Shown here: one piece after another, positions 33,757 through 43,788 of the stretch
Position numbering within the stretch: the first letter of the stretch is position 1
Layout: the number at the start of each line of letters is the position of its first letter
Assembly: GCF_003231305.1 (NCBI RefSeq)
Contig: NZ_QKVM01000003.1
Coordinates: 140,718-204,717 of the forward strand
Length of the DNA: 64,000 bases
Source of the DNA: Pseudomonas sichuanensis
Lineage (GTDB): Bacteria > Pseudomonadota > Gammaproteobacteria > Pseudomonadales > Pseudomonadaceae
Direction: 5' to 3'
Made by a program: the position numbers and the translations under genes
The notes under the pieces: generated by a model
What the model was told of the DNA's origin: nothing
Databases searched by the model: none
The model's input: only the letters and a program-made list of their open reading frames with translations

Positions 33757-36036
33757 ATGCTCAATACGCTGCGCAAGATCGTCCAGGAAGTGAACTCCGC
33801 CAAAGATCTCAAGACGGCGTTGGGTATCATTGTCTTGCGCGTCAAGGAAGCCATGGGCAGCCAGGTCTGCTCGGTCTACCTGCTCGATCCTGAGACCAAC
33901 CGCTTCGTGCTGATGGCCAGCGAAGGCCTCAACAAGCGCTCCATCGGCAAGGTCAGCATGGCCCCCAACGAGGGCCTGGTCGGCCTGGTCGGCACCCGGG
34001 AAGAGCCGCTGAACCTGGAAAACGCCGCCGACCACCCCCGCTACCGCTACTTCGCCGAGACCGGCGAAGAGAAATTCGCCTCCTTCCTCGGTGCACCGAT
34101 CATCCATCACCGCCGCGTGGTCGGGGTGCTGGTCATCCAGCAGAAAGAGCGTCGCCAGTTCGATGAAGGCGAGGAAGCCTTCCTGGTCACCATGAGCGCC
34201 CAGCTCGCCGGGGTTATCGCCCATGCCGAGGCCACCGGCTCGATCCGCGGCCTGGGCCGCCAGGGCAAGGGCATCCAGGAGGCGCGCTTCGTCGGTGTGC
34301 CGGGCTCGCCAGGGGCTGCGGTCGGCCGCGCCGTGGTGATGCTGCCGCCGGCCGATCTGGAAGTGGTGCCGGACAAGACCGTCGAAGACATCGACAACGA
34401 ACTCAAGCTGTTCAACAACGCCCTCGAAGGCGTGCGCGAAGACATGCGCAAGCTGTCGGCCAAGCTGGCCACCCAGCTGCGCCCGGAAGAGCGCGCGTTG
34501 TTCGACGTTTACCTGATGATGCTCGAGGACGCCGCCCTCGGTGGCGAGGTGACCGAGGTCATCAAGACCGGCCAGTGGGCCCAAGGTGCGCTGCGCCAGG
34601 TCGTTGGCGAGCACGTCAACCGCTTCGAACTGATGGACGACGACTACCTGCGCGAGCGCGCCTCCGACGTCAAGGACCTCGGCCGCCGCCTGCTCGCCTA
34701 CTTGCAGGAAGCCCGTTCGCAGTCGCTGGTGTACCAGGACAACACCATCCTGGTCAGCGAAGAGCTGACCCCCGCCATGCTTGGCGAGGTGCCGGAAGGC
34801 AAGTTGGTCGGCCTGGTCTCGGTGCTCGGTTCGGGCAACTCCCACGTGGCGATTCTCGCCCGGGCCATGGGCATCCCCACGGTCATGGGCCTGGTCGACC
34901 TGCCGTATTCGAAAGTCGACGGCATCGAGCTGATCGTCGACGGCTACAAGGGCGAGGTATACACCAACCCCGGCGAAGTGCTGCGCAAGCAGTACCGCGA
35001 CGTGGTCGAGGAGGAGCGCCAGCTGGCCCAGGGGCTCGACGCCCTGCGCGAGCTGCCGTGCATCACCCCGGACGGCCACCGCATGCCGCTGTGGGTCAAC
35101 ACCGGGCTGCTCGCCGACGTGGCGCGCGCCCAGCAGCGTGGCGCCGAGGGTGTCGGCCTGTACCGCACCGAAGTGCCGTTCATGATCAACCAGCGCTTCC
35201 CCAGTGAGAAGGAGCAGTTGGCGATCTACCGCGAGCAGTTGCAGGCGTTCCACCCGCTGCCGGTGACCATGCGCACCCTCGACATCGGTGGCGACAAGGC
35301 GCTGTCGTACTTCCCGATCAAGGAAGAGAACCCGTTCCTCGGCTGGCGCGGCATCCGTGTCACCCTCGACCACCCGGAAATCTTCCTGGTGCAGACCCGC
35401 GCCATGCTCAAGGCCAGCGAGGGCCTGAACAACCTGCGCATCCTGCTGCCGATGATTTCCGGCATCCACGAGCTGGAAGAGGCACTGCACCTGATTCACC
35501 GCGCCTGGGGCGAAGTCCGCGACGAGGGCACCGACGTGCCGATGCCGCCGGTGGGCGTGATGGTGGAAATCCCCGCGGCGGTGTACCAGACCAAGGAGCT
35601 GGCGCGGCAGGTGGACTTCCTGTCGGTCGGTTCCAACGACCTTACCCAGTACCTGTTGGCGGTCGACCGCAACAACCCGCGGGTTGCCGACCTCTACGAC
35701 TACCTGCACCCAGCCGTGCTGCAAGCCCTGAACACCGTGGTGCGCGACGCCCATGGCGAAGGCAAGCCGGTGAGCATCTGTGGCGAGATGGCGGGCGACC
35801 CGGCAGCGGCGATCCTGTTGATGGCCATGGGCTTCGACAGCTTGTCGATGAACGCCACCAACTTGCCGAAAGTGAAATGGATGCTGCGCCAGATCAACAT
35901 GAGCAAGGCCAAGGAGTTGCTGGTCGATGCCATGAGCCATGACAACCCGCAGGTTATCCACAGCTCGCTGCAGCTGGCGCTGAAGAACCTGGGGCTGGCG
36001 CGGATGATCGGGCCTGGGGCTAACAAAACCCTCTGA
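33757..36036 (+). CDS. ptsP: Enzyme I-Ntr, PtsP
   Basis: A 759-residue phosphoenolpyruvate-protein phosphotransferase of the nitrogen PTS. It has an N-terminal GAF domain (about 1-165), a phosphohistidine domain with the active His363 in GSGNSHVAILARAMGIP, and a PEP-binding TIM-barrel domain with the conserved FLSVGSNDLTQYLLAVDRNN and ICGEMAGDP. It phosphorylates NPr and then PtsN, which regulate potassium transport, polyhydroxyalkanoate and carbon-nitrogen balance in P. putida. Confidence 0.97.
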   Translation: MLNTLRKIVQEVNSAKDLKTALGIIVLRVKEAMGSQVCSVYLLDPETNRFVLMASEGLNKRSIGKVSMAPNEGLVGLVGTREEPLNLENAADHPRYRYFAETGEEKFASFLGAPIIHHRRVVGVLVIQQKERRQFDEGEEAFLVTMSAQLAGVIAHAEATGSIRGLGRQGKGIQEARFVGVPGSPGAAVGRAVVMLPPADLEVVPDKTVEDIDNELKLFNNALEGVREDMRKLSAKLATQLRPEERALFDVYLMMLEDAALGGEVTEVIKTGQWAQGALRQVVGEHVNRFELMDDDYLRERASDVKDLGRRLLAYLQEARSQSLVYQDNTILVSEELTPAMLGEVPEGKLVGLVSVLGSGNSHVAILARAMGIPTVMGLVDLPYSKVDGIELIVDGYKGEVYTNPGEVLRKQYRDVVEEERQLAQGLDALRELPCITPDGHRMPLWVNTGLLADVARAQQRGAEGVGLYRTEVPFMINQRFPSEKEQLAIYREQLQAFHPLPVTMRTLDIGGDKALSYFPIKEENPFLGWRGIRVTLDHPEIFLVQTRAMLKASEGLNNLRILLPMISGIHELEEALHLIHRAWGEVRDEGTDVPMPPVGVMVEIPAAVYQTKELARQVDFLSVGSNDLTQYLLAVDRNNPRVADLYDYLHPAVLQALNTVVRDAHGEGKPVSICGEMAGDPAAAILLMAMGFDSLSMNATNLPKVKWMLRQINMSKAKELLVDAMSHDNPQVIHSSLQLALKNLGLARMIGPGANKTL

Positions 36037-36051
36037 ATTCGATGTGGCCCT

Positions 36052-36119
36052 ATCGCGGGGCAAGCCCGCTCCCACGCAGGCTATAAGCAGACTGCGTGGG
36101 AGCGGGCTTGCCCCGCGAT
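36052..36119. repeat. REP inverted pair, GGGCTTGCCCCGCGAT type
   Basis: ATCGCGGGGCAAGCCCGCTC and its reverse complement around a 20-base spacer, between convergent ptsP and the NRDE gene. Confidence 0.87.
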
Positions 36120-36129
36120 GAGGGCTGGC

Positions 36130-36876
36130 TCAGACCTCCAGGCTCACCTCCCCCAGATGCCCCCCAAACGGCCCGAAACTGCGCTCCACCATGCGCCGCC
36201 GCCCCCGGTCATCCACAATCAGCACCGTACTCGCCCGCGTCCCGTAGTTCTGGCTGGCGATGAACACGCTCGACAGCAGCCGCTCGGTGGCCAGCCCCAC
36301 GCCGGTCTCGGGCAGTTCGCTGTCCGCGGCCGGCTCACCGTCGGCCAGCAAACGCAAAAGTTGTTCTGGTTCAGCTGATTCGAGCAACTTCAGCAGCCCG
36401 CTGCGCGCCTTGACCAGCTTGGGCCACGGCGTGTCCAACCCGGCATTCGAAAGCCCGTAGACCCCAGGCTCCAGCAAGCGTGGCGTCGCTTCCCAGGCAT
36501 GCAGGTAGCCCAGCTGCTCGGCATCCCCGACCAGCAGGTTGAAGCCGGAGTACTGCCCGCTGCGGCTGGCGACCAGGTCCAGATACGCCTCAACCCCCAG
36601 TTCGCCCTGCAGAAACGCCGCCACCAGATCGCCCCGCGAGCGTGGCCCCAGCGCCTGGCGCGGGTCGCGGATATTGGTCAGCGCGGCGAAGCGCCCCTGC
36701 GGCCCTACGCCAAGCCAGGTACCGCCGGCCTCCAGGTCGCGCCCGGCGTACACCCCCGGCGCATCCGCCCAGGCCGCCAGGGCCTGGGTCGGGCGGGCAT
36801 GGAACTCGTCACGGTTGGCCGCGACGATCAGCGGCCGGGCGGTACCCGGCCGCCAGGCGAATACGATCAGGCACAT
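36130..36876 (-). CDS. NRDE (TANGO2) family protein
   Basis: A 248-residue protein named after the NRDE motif, seen here in PLIVAANRDEFHARPT. Cys2 follows the initiator Met (MCLIVFAW) and could be an Ntn-type nucleophile after Met removal. TWLGVGPQGRFAALTNIRDP and SRGDLVAAFLQG are further family signatures. Animal TANGO2 has been linked to haem or lipid handling, but a bacterial role is not established. It is transcribed alone towards ptsP. Confidence 0.85.
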   Translation of the reverse strand: MCLIVFAWRPGTARPLIVAANRDEFHARPTQALAAWADAPGVYAGRDLEAGGTWLGVGPQGRFAALTNIRDPRQALGPRSRGDLVAAFLQGELGVEAYLDLVASRSGQYSGFNLLVGDAEQLGYLHAWEATPRLLEPGVYGLSNAGLDTPWPKLVKARSGLLKLLESAEPEQLLRLLADGEPAADSELPETGVGLATERLLSSVFIASQNYGTRASTVLIVDDRGRRRMVERSFGPFGGHLGEVSLEV

Positions 36877-37007
36877 AGGTTGTCCCCTGTGTTTTCGGCC
36901 ACTCTACCCGCGCCGGGGGAGCTGATCCATCACCTGACACAGACTTCACTAGAGCGCCGGGCTTGGCTTCCGTTACCATGCCGGATTGTTTTCCACAGGG
37001 GCCACGA

Positions 37008-37790
37008 ATGGAATTCGTACTCTATCTGCTGTTGGGTGCCTGCGCCGGCGTGCTGGCCGGGCTGTTCGGCGTGGGGGGCGGCATCATCATCGTGCCGGTG
37101 CTGGTGTTCAGCTTCACCTTGCAGGGCTTCGACCCTGCGGTCCTCACCCACCTGGCGGTTGGTACCTCGCTGGCCACCATCGTCTTCACCTCGATCAATG
37201 CCGTGCTCGAGCACCAGCGCAAAGGCGCGGTGCAGTGGCCGATCTTCACCTGGATGGCCGTGGGCATCCTGCTCGGTGCGCTGGTGGGGGCCAAGACTGC
37301 CTCGCTGATCCAGGGCCCGATGTTGCAGAAGATCATCGGCATATTCGCCCTGGTGATCGCCGTGCAGATGGCCCTGGACCTCAAGCCCAAGGCCAGCCGT
37401 GGCATCCCCGGCAAGCCTGGCCTGATCGGCGCCGGCGGCGTGATCGGCTGGGCCTCGGCGATTTTCGGCATCGGCGGTGGCTCGTTGACCGTGCCGTTCT
37501 TGACCTGGCGCAGCCTGCCCATGCAAAAAGCCGTGGCCACCTCGTCGGCCTGCGGCCTGCCGATCGCCCTGGCCAGTGCCTTGAGCTTCATGTGGCTTGG
37601 CTGGCACGAGGAGCACCTGCCGGCCCACAGTGTGGGTTATGTCTATTTGCCGGCGCTGGTCGGCATCGCCGTGACCAGCATGTTCTTTGCCCGCTTTGGC
37701 GCGCGCCTGGCGCACAGGCTGTCGCCGCGCCTGCTCAAGCGCCTATTCGCCGCGCTGCTGTTCTGCGTCGGCTTAAGTTTTCTGATTTGA
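37008..37790 (+). CDS. TSUP (TauE/SafE) family permease
   Basis: A 260-residue inner-membrane protein with about eight hydrophobic segments in two similar halves. Each half contains the glycine-rich signature, [17 protein letters not shown] and [18 protein letters not shown]. The family exports sulfite, sulfoacetate or other anions. The substrate here is unknown, and its distance from the tau genes gives no support for a sulfur role. The ATG at 37008 has AGGGG upstream. Lgt follows 16 bases later, so they are probably co-transcribed. Confidence 0.88.
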   Translation: MEFVLYLLLGACAGVLAGLFGVGGGIIIVPVLVFSFTLQGFDPAVLTHLAVGTSLATIVFTSINAVLEHQRKGAVQWPIFTWMAVGILLGALVGAKTASLIQGPMLQKIIGIFALVIAVQMALDLKPKASRGIPGKPGLIGAGGVIGWASAIFGIGGGSLTVPFLTWRSLPMQKAVATSSACGLPIALASALSFMWLGWHEEHLPAHSVGYVYLPALVGIAVTSMFFARFGARLAHRLSPRLLKRLFAALLFCVGLSFLI

Positions 37791-37806
37791 ACCAAGAGGA
37801 ATATCC

Positions 37807-38616
37807 ATGCTGCCTTACCCGCAGATAGATCCCGTGGCCGTGGCCCTCGGGCCGCTGAAAATCCACTGGTACGGCCTGATGTACCTGATCGGCATCGGCG
37901 GCGCCTGGCTGCTGGCCTCGCGCCGGCTCAACCGCTTCGACCCCACCTGGTCCCGCGAGAAACTGTCCGACCTGGTGTTCTGGCTGTCGATGGGTGTAAT
38001 CGTCGGCGGGCGCCTGGGCTACGTGCTGTTCTACGACCTGCACCAGTACCTGGCCAACCCCACGCTGATCTTCGAAGTATGGAAAGGCGGCATGTCGTTC
38101 CACGGCGGCTTCATCGGCGTGATGCTGGCGGCGCTGTGGTTCGGCAAGCGCAACAACAAGTCGTTCTTCGAGCTGATGGACTTCGTCGCACCGCTGGTGC
38201 CGATCGGCCTGGGTGCCGGGCGCATCGGCAACTTCATCAACGCCGAACTGTGGGGCAAGGCCACCGACGTGCCGTGGGCCATGGTCTTCCCGCCGTTCAG
38301 CGATCCGGCGCAACTGCCGCGTCACCCGTCGCAGCTGTACCAGTTCGCCCTGGAAGGTGTGGCATTATTCGTCATCCTCTGGCTCTACTCGCGCAAGCCG
38401 CGCCCGACCATGGCCGTTTCCGGCATGTTCGCGCTGTTCTACGGCATCTTCCGCTTCATCGTGGAATTCGTGCGGGTGCCGGATGCCCAGCTGGGCTACA
38501 TTGCCTTTGGCTGGCTGACCATGGGTCAGTTGCTTTGCGTGCCGATGATCGTCGGCGGCATCTTCCTGATCTGGTGGGCCTACAACCGTAAACCTACGGC
38601 CAAGGCCGCCGTCTGA
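37807..38616 (+). CDS. lgt: Prolipoprotein diacylglyceryl transferase Lgt
   Basis: A 269-residue inner-membrane enzyme that attaches diacylglycerol to the lipobox Cys of prolipoproteins, the first step of lipoprotein maturation. The conserved [15 protein letters not shown] and the Lgt signature [15 protein letters not shown] are present, as are PRHPSQLYQ and about seven membrane segments. It is followed by a hairpin and then thyA, the usual order in Proteobacteria. Confidence 0.97.
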   Translation: MLPYPQIDPVAVALGPLKIHWYGLMYLIGIGGAWLLASRRLNRFDPTWSREKLSDLVFWLSMGVIVGGRLGYVLFYDLHQYLANPTLIFEVWKGGMSFHGGFIGVMLAALWFGKRNNKSFFELMDFVAPLVPIGLGAGRIGNFINAELWGKATDVPWAMVFPPFSDPAQLPRHPSQLYQFALEGVALFVILWLYSRKPRPTMAVSGMFALFYGIFRFIVEFVRVPDAQLGYIAFGWLTMGQLLCVPMIVGGIFLIWWAYNRKPTAKAAV

Positions 38617-38621
38617 TTCCC

Positions 38622-38651
38622 ACGGCAGGGGCGATCCCCCTGCCGTTCTTG
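38622..38651 (+). terminator. Hairpin between lgt and thyA
   Basis: ACGGCAGGGG and CCCCTGCCGT form a strong stem around a short CGATC loop, followed by TCTTGTT. The T-run is imperfect, so partial read-through into thyA is likely. Confidence 0.55.
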
Positions 38652-38664
38652 TTACAGGTAAGCG

Positions 38665-39636
38665 ATGAAACAGTATCTAGATCTGGTCCGTGACGTCATC
38701 GACAACGGCACGCTGCAGGAAAACCGCACCGGCACCCGCACCATCAGCCTGCCGGGCGCCATGCTGCGTTTCGACCTGCAAAAAGGCTTCCCCGCCATCA
38801 CCACGCGCAAGCTGGCATTCAAGTCGGCGATCGGCGAGATGGTGGGCTTTCTGCGTGGCGTGAAGAACGCCGGCGAGTTCCGCGAACTGGGCTGCAAGGT
38901 CTGGGACCAGAACGCCAACGAAAACGCCCAGTGGCTGGCCAACCCGTTCCGCCTGGGCCATGACGACCTTGGCGAAATCTACGGCGTGCAATGGCGCCAG
39001 TGGCCGGGCTACAAGCGCATCGCGCTGAGCAACCCGGCCGCCATCGCCATGGCCGAGAAGGCCGGTTTCCGCCAGATCGCCCAGGACGAGGAGGACGGCC
39101 AGGCGTTCGTCATCCTGTACAAGGCCATCGACCAGGTGCGCCAGTGCCTGGACACCATTGCCAACGACCCGGGCAGCCGCCGCATCCTGTTCCACGGCTG
39201 GAACTGCGCCCAGCTCGACGAGATGGCCCTGCCGCCGTGCCACCTGCTGTACCAGTTCCACCCGAATGTCGAGACCAAGGAAATCTCCCTGACCCTCTAC
39301 ATCCGCTCCAACGACCTGGGCCTGGGCACGCCGTTCAACCTCACCGAAGGCGCCGCGCTGCTGTCGCTGTTCGGCCGCCTGACCGGCTACACCCCGCGCT
39401 GGTTCACCTACTTCATCGGCGATGCCCATGTGTACGAGAACCACCTGGACATGCTCAACGAGCAGATGAAGCGCGAGCCGCTGGCGGCGCCGAAGCTGGT
39501 GATCAGTGACCGCGTGCCGGCGTTTGCCGAGACCGGCAAGTACGAGCCGGAGTGGCTGGAGAAGATCGAGCCGAGTGATTTCTGGCTGGAAGGCTATGAG
39601 CACCATGCGCCGATGACGGCGCCGATGGCGGTCTGA
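38665..39636 (+). CDS. thyA: Thymidylate synthase ThyA, long form
   Basis: A 323-residue enzyme that methylates dUMP to dTMP with methylene-tetrahydrofolate. The catalytic Cys lies in [12 protein letters not shown]. The N-terminal [18 protein letters not shown] and the C-terminal [15 protein letters not shown] are normal. It is about 60 residues longer than E. coli ThyA. The extra sequence lies between the N-terminal domain and the dimer region, around [10 protein letters not shown] and [20 protein letters not shown]. FolA, which regenerates its cofactor, is encoded at 51228. Confidence 0.96.
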   Translation: MKQYLDLVRDVIDNGTLQENRTGTRTISLPGAMLRFDLQKGFPAITTRKLAFKSAIGEMVGFLRGVKNAGEFRELGCKVWDQNANENAQWLANPFRLGHDDLGEIYGVQWRQWPGYKRIALSNPAAIAMAEKAGFRQIAQDEEDGQAFVILYKAIDQVRQCLDTIANDPGSRRILFHGWNCAQLDEMALPPCHLLYQFHPNVETKEISLTLYIRSNDLGLGTPFNLTEGAALLSLFGRLTGYTPRWFTYFIGDAHVYENHLDMLNEQMKREPLAAPKLVISDRVPAFAETGKYEPEWLEKIEPSDFWLEGYEHHAPMTAPMAV

Positions 39637-39663
39637 CAGATCCTCATCGTCTGAGCTGACGCT

Positions 39664-39731
39664 ATCGCGGGGCAAGCCCGCTCCCACGCAAGCTAAACGC
39701 AGGCTGCGTGGGAGCGGGCTTGCCCCGCGAT
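39664..39731. repeat. REP inverted pair, GGGCTTGCCCCGCGAT type
   Basis: ATCGCGGGGCAAGCCCGCTC and its reverse complement, between convergent thyA and cadR. Confidence 0.87.
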
Positions 39732-39741
39732 GCTTTTGGCC

Positions 39742-40185
39742 TCAATGCCCATGGCTACGCCCCACATGCGAATGCTCGGTCTCCGGCACCGACACTGCCC
39801 CATTGGTCTCCAGCTGCTGCAGGATCGCGCACTCATTCCCCTGCGCATTGCACTGCTGCCTTAGCTCCACCAGCTGCGTCTGCAGCGCCAGCAACCCGTC
39901 GATCCTCGCCTGCACATGCTCGATATGCTCGTCGATCAGCGCATTGACGCTGCCGCACGAACCTTCCGGGCTGTCGCGCAGGCGCAACAGGCTGCGGATT
40001 TCGTCGAGGGTCATGTCCAGGGTGCGGCAGTTGCGGATGAACGTCAGCCGCTCCACGTGGGCCTGGGTGTACAGCCGGTAGTTGCCATCGGTGCGGGCGG
40101 GCTCGGGCAGCAGTTGCTCGCGCTCGTAGTAGCGAATGGTCTCCACGGCGCAATCAGTGGCCTTGGCCAGTTCTCCGATCTTCAT
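39742..40185 (-). CDS. cadR: MerR-family cadmium-responsive regulator CadR
   Basis: A 147-residue MerR-family activator. The N-terminal winged helix reads MKIGELAKATDCAVETIRYY, and a coiled dimer helix follows. Metal-binding cysteines lie in EGSCGSV and in QQCNAQGNECAI, and the C-terminus is His-rich (EHSHVGRSHGH), all as in P. putida CadR. It binds Cd(II), with weaker response to Zn or Pb, and twists the promoter DNA to activate cadA. It is divergent from cadA, and the operator lies between them. Confidence 0.95.
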   Translation of the reverse strand: MKIGELAKATDCAVETIRYYEREQLLPEPARTDGNYRLYTQAHVERLTFIRNCRTLDMTLDEIRSLLRLRDSPEGSCGSVNALIDEHIEHVQARIDGLLALQTQLVELRQQCNAQGNECAILQQLETNGAVSVPETEHSHVGRSHGH

Positions 40186-40206
40186 GGCAAATCTCCTGCA
40201 GAGGGC

Positions 40207-40238
40207 TTGACCCTATAGTGGCTACAGGGTGTTCACTT
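40207..40238 (+). promoter_or_regulatory. CadR operator and cadA promoter
   Basis: The -35-like TTGACC (40207-40212) is followed by a dyad with arms ACCCT and AGGGT (40210-40230) whose inner parts TAG and CTA are also symmetric. The -35 and presumed -10 (TCACTT, about 40233) are about 20 bases apart. Such long spacing with a dyad inside is the hallmark of MerR-type promoters. Confidence 0.85.
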
Positions 40239-40296
40239 GGCAACAACCCGCTCTGTGGATAACTGCAGAGGCCAGTGCTCAGTTAAGGATGATTCC

Positions 40297-42549
40297 ATGA
40301 ACCAGCCTGTCAGCCCCGAACACAAGCATGACCACGGCCATGACCACGCGCATGGTGATAAAGGCCATAGCCACGACACCCATGCCCACAGCTGCTGCGG
40401 TGCCAGTGCCGCGCCGGCCCTGGTGCAACTGACCGAAAAGGCCAGCGCCGGGGCGCAGCTCAGCCGTTTCCGCATCCAGGCCATGGACTGCCCGACCGAG
40501 CAGACCCTGATCCAGGACAAGCTGGGCAAGATGGCCGGCATCGAGCAGCTGGAATTCAACCTGATCAACCGCGTGCTGGGGGTACGCCACACCCTCGACG
40601 GCACCGCCGAGATCGAACGCGCCATCGACAGCCTGGGTATGCAGGCCGAACCGCTGGGCGGTGAAGATGAGCCCGGTGCCGCGCCTGCCGTCAAGACCCG
40701 CTGGTGGCCGCTGGCGCTGTCGGGTGTGGCGGCCATCGCCGCTGAACTCGTGCACTTCTCCGCCCTTGCCCCAGAGTGGGTGGTCGCTGCATTGGCCCTG
40801 GCCGCCATCCTCGGCTGCGGCCTGGGCACCTACAAGAAGGGCTGGATCGCCCTGAAGAACCGCAACCTCAACATCAACGCGCTGATGAGCATCGCCGTGA
40901 CCGGTGCCGTGCTGATCGGCCAGTGGCCGGAAGCGGCCATGGTGATGGTGCTGTTCACCGTCGCCGAGCTGATCGAGGCCCGCTCGCTGGACCGTGCGCG
41001 CAACGCGATCGGAGGCCTGATGCAACTGGCGCCGGACATGGCGACCGTGCAGCAGGCTGACGGCCAGTGGCGCGAAGTCGAGGTGCGCGAGGTGGCGCTG
41101 GGCGCCCTGGTGCGGGTGCGCCCGGGTGAGCGCATCGGCCTGGACGGCGAGGTGGTCAGTGGGCAATCCAGCGTCGATCAGGCACCGATCACCGGCGAAA
41201 GCCTGCCGGTCGAGAAGGGCGTGGGCGACAAACTGTTCGCCGGTACCATCAACCAGGCCGGTTCGCTGGAGTACCGCGTCACCGCCGCCGCCGGCCAGTC
41301 GACCCTGGCGCGCATCATCAAGGCGGTCGAGGAGGCCCAGGGCGCCCGTGCGCCGACCCAGCGCTTCGTCGACCAGTTCTCGCGCATCTACACCCCGGTG
41401 GTGTTCGCCGTGGCCTTGGCCGTGGCGATCATCCCGCCGCTGTTCATGGCCGGCGCCTGGTTCGACTGGATCTACCGCGCCCTGGTGCTGTTGGTGGTGG
41501 CCTGCCCGTGCGCCTTGGTGATCTCCACCCCGGTGACCATTGTCAGCGGCCTGGCCGCTGCCGCGCGCAAGGGCATCCTGATCAAGGGCGGTGTGTACCT
41601 GGAGGGTGGGCGCAAGCTGGACTTCCTGGCCCTGGACAAGACCGGCACCATCACCCACGGCAAGCCGGTGCAAACCGACAGCAAGGTGCTCGACCCGTTG
41701 TTCGAAGGCCGCGCCCAGGCGCTGGCGGCAAGCCTCGCCGACCGTTCCGACCACCCGGTGTCCGGCGCCATCGCGCTCTTCGCCAAGGGGCAAGCCCTGG
41801 CCCTGAGCGAAGTCACCGAGTTCGCCGCCTTGGCCGGCCGTGGCGTGCGCGGCGACATCGACGGTGAAACTTACCACTTGGGTAACCATCGCCTGGTCGA
41901 GGAGCTGGGCCTGTGCTCGCCGCAGCTCGAGGCCGAGCTCGACCAGCTGGAGCGCCAGGGCAAGACCGTGGTGCTGCTGCTCGACCGCAGCGGCCCGCTG
42001 GCGCTCTTCGCCGTGGCCGACACGGTCAAGGACAGCAGCCGCCAGGCCATTGCCGAACTGCATGAACTCGGTATCAAGACGGTCATGCTGACCGGCGACA
42101 ATCCTCACACCGCCCAGGCTATCGCCGCCCAGGTGGGGATCGACCGGGCCGAGGGCAACCTGCTGCCGGCGGACAAGCTCGCCACCATCGAGCGCCTGTA
42201 CGCCGAGGGCCATCGGGTCGGCATGGTCGGTGACGGCATCAACGACGCGCCGGCCCTGGCCCGCGCCGAGATCGGTTTCGCCATGGCTGCCGCCGGTACC
42301 GACACGGCCATCGAGACCGCCGACGTGGCGCTGATGGACGATGACTTGCGCAAAATCCCGGCGTTCGTCAGGCTGTCGCGCCAAAGTGCGGCGATCCTCA
42401 CCCAGAACATCGTGCTGGCCCTGGGGATCAAGGCGATATTCCTGGCAATCACGTTTGCCGGCATGGCCACCATGTGGATGGCAGTGTTCGCCGACATGGG
42501 CGTGAGTTTGCTGGTGGTGTTCAACGGCCTGCGCCTGCTGCGCAAGTAG
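40297..42549 (+). CDS. cadA: Cd/Zn/Pb-exporting P1B-type ATPase CadA
   Basis: A 750-residue inner-membrane metal pump. A His-rich N-terminus ([20 protein letters not shown]) with CC after it can bind metal. An HMA-like domain follows, in which the usual CxxC is MDCPTEQ with only one Cys. Then come the phosphatase motif TGES, the transmembrane metal site CPCAL, the phosphorylation site [10 protein letters not shown] and the hinge [11 protein letters not shown]. It exports Cd(II), Zn(II) or Pb(II) at the cost of ATP. The ATG at 40297 has AAGGAT upstream. An earlier in-frame start lies in the promoter region and is unlikely. Confidence 0.95.
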   Translation: MNQPVSPEHKHDHGHDHAHGDKGHSHDTHAHSCCGASAAPALVQLTEKASAGAQLSRFRIQAMDCPTEQTLIQDKLGKMAGIEQLEFNLINRVLGVRHTLDGTAEIERAIDSLGMQAEPLGGEDEPGAAPAVKTRWWPLALSGVAAIAAELVHFSALAPEWVVAALALAAILGCGLGTYKKGWIALKNRNLNINALMSIAVTGAVLIGQWPEAAMVMVLFTVAELIEARSLDRARNAIGGLMQLAPDMATVQQADGQWREVEVREVALGALVRVRPGERIGLDGEVVSGQSSVDQAPITGESLPVEKGVGDKLFAGTINQAGSLEYRVTAAAGQSTLARIIKAVEEAQGARAPTQRFVDQFSRIYTPVVFAVALAVAIIPPLFMAGAWFDWIYRALVLLVVACPCALVISTPVTIVSGLAAAARKGILIKGGVYLEGGRKLDFLALDKTGTITHGKPVQTDSKVLDPLFEGRAQALAASLADRSDHPVSGAIALFAKGQALALSEVTEFAALAGRGVRGDIDGETYHLGNHRLVEELGLCSPQLEAELDQLERQGKTVVLLLDRSGPLALFAVADTVKDSSRQAIAELHELGIKTVMLTGDNPHTAQAIAAQVGIDRAEGNLLPADKLATIERLYAEGHRVGMVGDGINDAPALARAEIGFAMAAAGTDTAIETADVALMDDDLRKIPAFVRLSRQSAAILTQNIVLALGIKAIFLAITFAGMATMWMAVFADMGVSLLVVFNGLRLLRK

Positions 42550-42579
42550 CACAGCGCTCAGCTCTGCCCAACATGGCAA

Positions 42580-42668
42580 CGTGGGAGCGGGCTTGCCCCG
42601 CGATGGGATGGCGCCGGCGGCGCCGATATCGCGGGGCAAGTTGTTTCGGCGCGCCAGCGCTCCCACAG
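42580..42668. repeat. REP pair, second copy interrupted
   Basis: CGTGGGAGCGGGCTTGCCCC is followed by ATCGCGGGGCAAG, then the unusual TTGTTTCGGCGCGCCAGC and CGCTCCCACA. The second copy appears to carry an insertion. A CGCCGGCGGCG hairpin lies between. Confidence 0.7.
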
Positions 42669-42701
42669 TTCATGCATCTGTTCCACAAGAGGTTATCCCC
42701 A

Positions 42702-43571
42702 ATGCTCAGTGCCGAGCTCAAAGCCTTCTACATGGTGGCCCGCCAGGGCAGCATCACCTTGGCTGCGAAAAAGCTCGGGCTCAGCCAGCCCACGGTGACC
42801 ACGCAGATCCGCAACCTCGAAAGCCAGTACAACGTCGAGCTGTTCTACCGTGGCGGCCGGCGCCTGGTGCTGAGCGAGGAGGGCGTGCGCCTGCTGCCGA
42901 TGGTCAAGGCGCTGCTGCAGCAGGAAGCCGACATCGAGTTCGAACTGCGCAACAGCGGCCAGGCCCAGGGCAGCCTGCGCATCGCCGCCACCGCGCCGTA
43001 CTACATCCTGGACCTTGTGAAGATCTTCCGCGAGCGCCTGCCCCAGGTAGAGGTGGCGGTGGAGATCGGCAACTCGCAGCAGGTGCTGGAAATGCTCGAG
43101 GACTACCGGGTGGATATCGCCGCCTCATCGCAACTGCTCGAAGACGCACGCCTGGTGCGCCGGGTGCTGGGCACCGACCCGCTGGTGCTGGCGGTACACC
43201 GTAACCACCCTTTGGCACAGCGCCAGGCGGTGTCGATCGACGTGGTGGCCGGGCATTGCCTGTTGATGCGCGAGAAGGGCTCGACCACCCGCAAGCTCAC
43301 CGAGCAGATGCTGCAGGACGCCGGGGTGAAGGCCGGGGCGCTGCTGGAGATCGGCAGCCGTGAGTCGATCCGCGAGGCGGTGTTGCGCAATATCGGCATC
43401 AGCATCATTGCCCGCCATGAGGTGCCGCATAACCCCGAGCTGCGGGTGCTGGCGCTGGACGATGCGCCGGTGATGCACGAGTACCTGTATTGCCTGAAGG
43501 AGCGCCGCCAGGCGCGGTTGCCGGCGGCGTTTCTGGGGGTGGCGCAGGAAGTGGTGGGTTCGCAGTTCTGA
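42702..43571 (+). CDS. LysR-family regulator next to the phosphonate transport genes
   Basis: A 289-residue LysR-type regulator. The N-terminal winged helix is FYMVARQGSITLAAKKLGLS with QPTVTTQIRNLE, and the periplasmic-binding-like effector domain fills the rest (about 90-289). It lies 217 bases before the phosphonate transport operon on the same strand and is probably its activator, sensing a phosphonate or a breakdown product. This is inferred from position. The ATG at 42702 has AGAGG upstream and begins at the usual place for the family. Confidence 0.87.
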   Translation: MLSAELKAFYMVARQGSITLAAKKLGLSQPTVTTQIRNLESQYNVELFYRGGRRLVLSEEGVRLLPMVKALLQQEADIEFELRNSGQAQGSLRIAATAPYYILDLVKIFRERLPQVEVAVEIGNSQQVLEMLEDYRVDIAASSQLLEDARLVRRVLGTDPLVLAVHRNHPLAQRQAVSIDVVAGHCLLMREKGSTTRKLTEQMLQDAGVKAGALLEIGSRESIREAVLRNIGISIIARHEVPHNPELRVLALDDAPVMHEYLYCLKERRQARLPAAFLGVAQEVVGSQF

Positions 43572-43598
43572 CAGTTCTCTACGGGTTGCACCGGCCTC

Positions 43599-43668
43599 AT
43601 CGCCGGCAAGCCGGCTCCCACAGGGTTAGCGCCGACCTGCTCTTGTGGGAGCTGGCTTGCCAGCGATA
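43599..43668. repeat. REP inverted pair, CCGGCTTGCCGGCGAT type
   Basis: ATCGCCGGCAAGCCGGCTCC faces GGGAGCTGGCTTGCCAGCGA. The second copy has T and A changes that are compensated within its own small hairpin. Confidence 0.8.
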
Positions 43669-43788
43669 GGGCCCTCAAGGCCACTACAAAATCTGCCTAT
43701 ACCACTATCGCCGGCTTTTGCCCCAACGCCACAGAACCTTCGCACAGCCTGCCTAGCATGGCCCCCATCGCTTCGATGAGGACTTGCC

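Noticed and set aside
33670..36075. An 801-codon open frame antisense to ptsP
   Set aside because: It mirrors the GC-rich codon pattern of ptsP and its translation shows no protein-like motifs. ptsP itself is unmistakable.
40279..42666. A 795-codon open frame antisense to cadA
   Set aside because: It is a shadow of cadA codon bias with low-complexity His, Gln and Arg-rich sequence and no recognisable domain.
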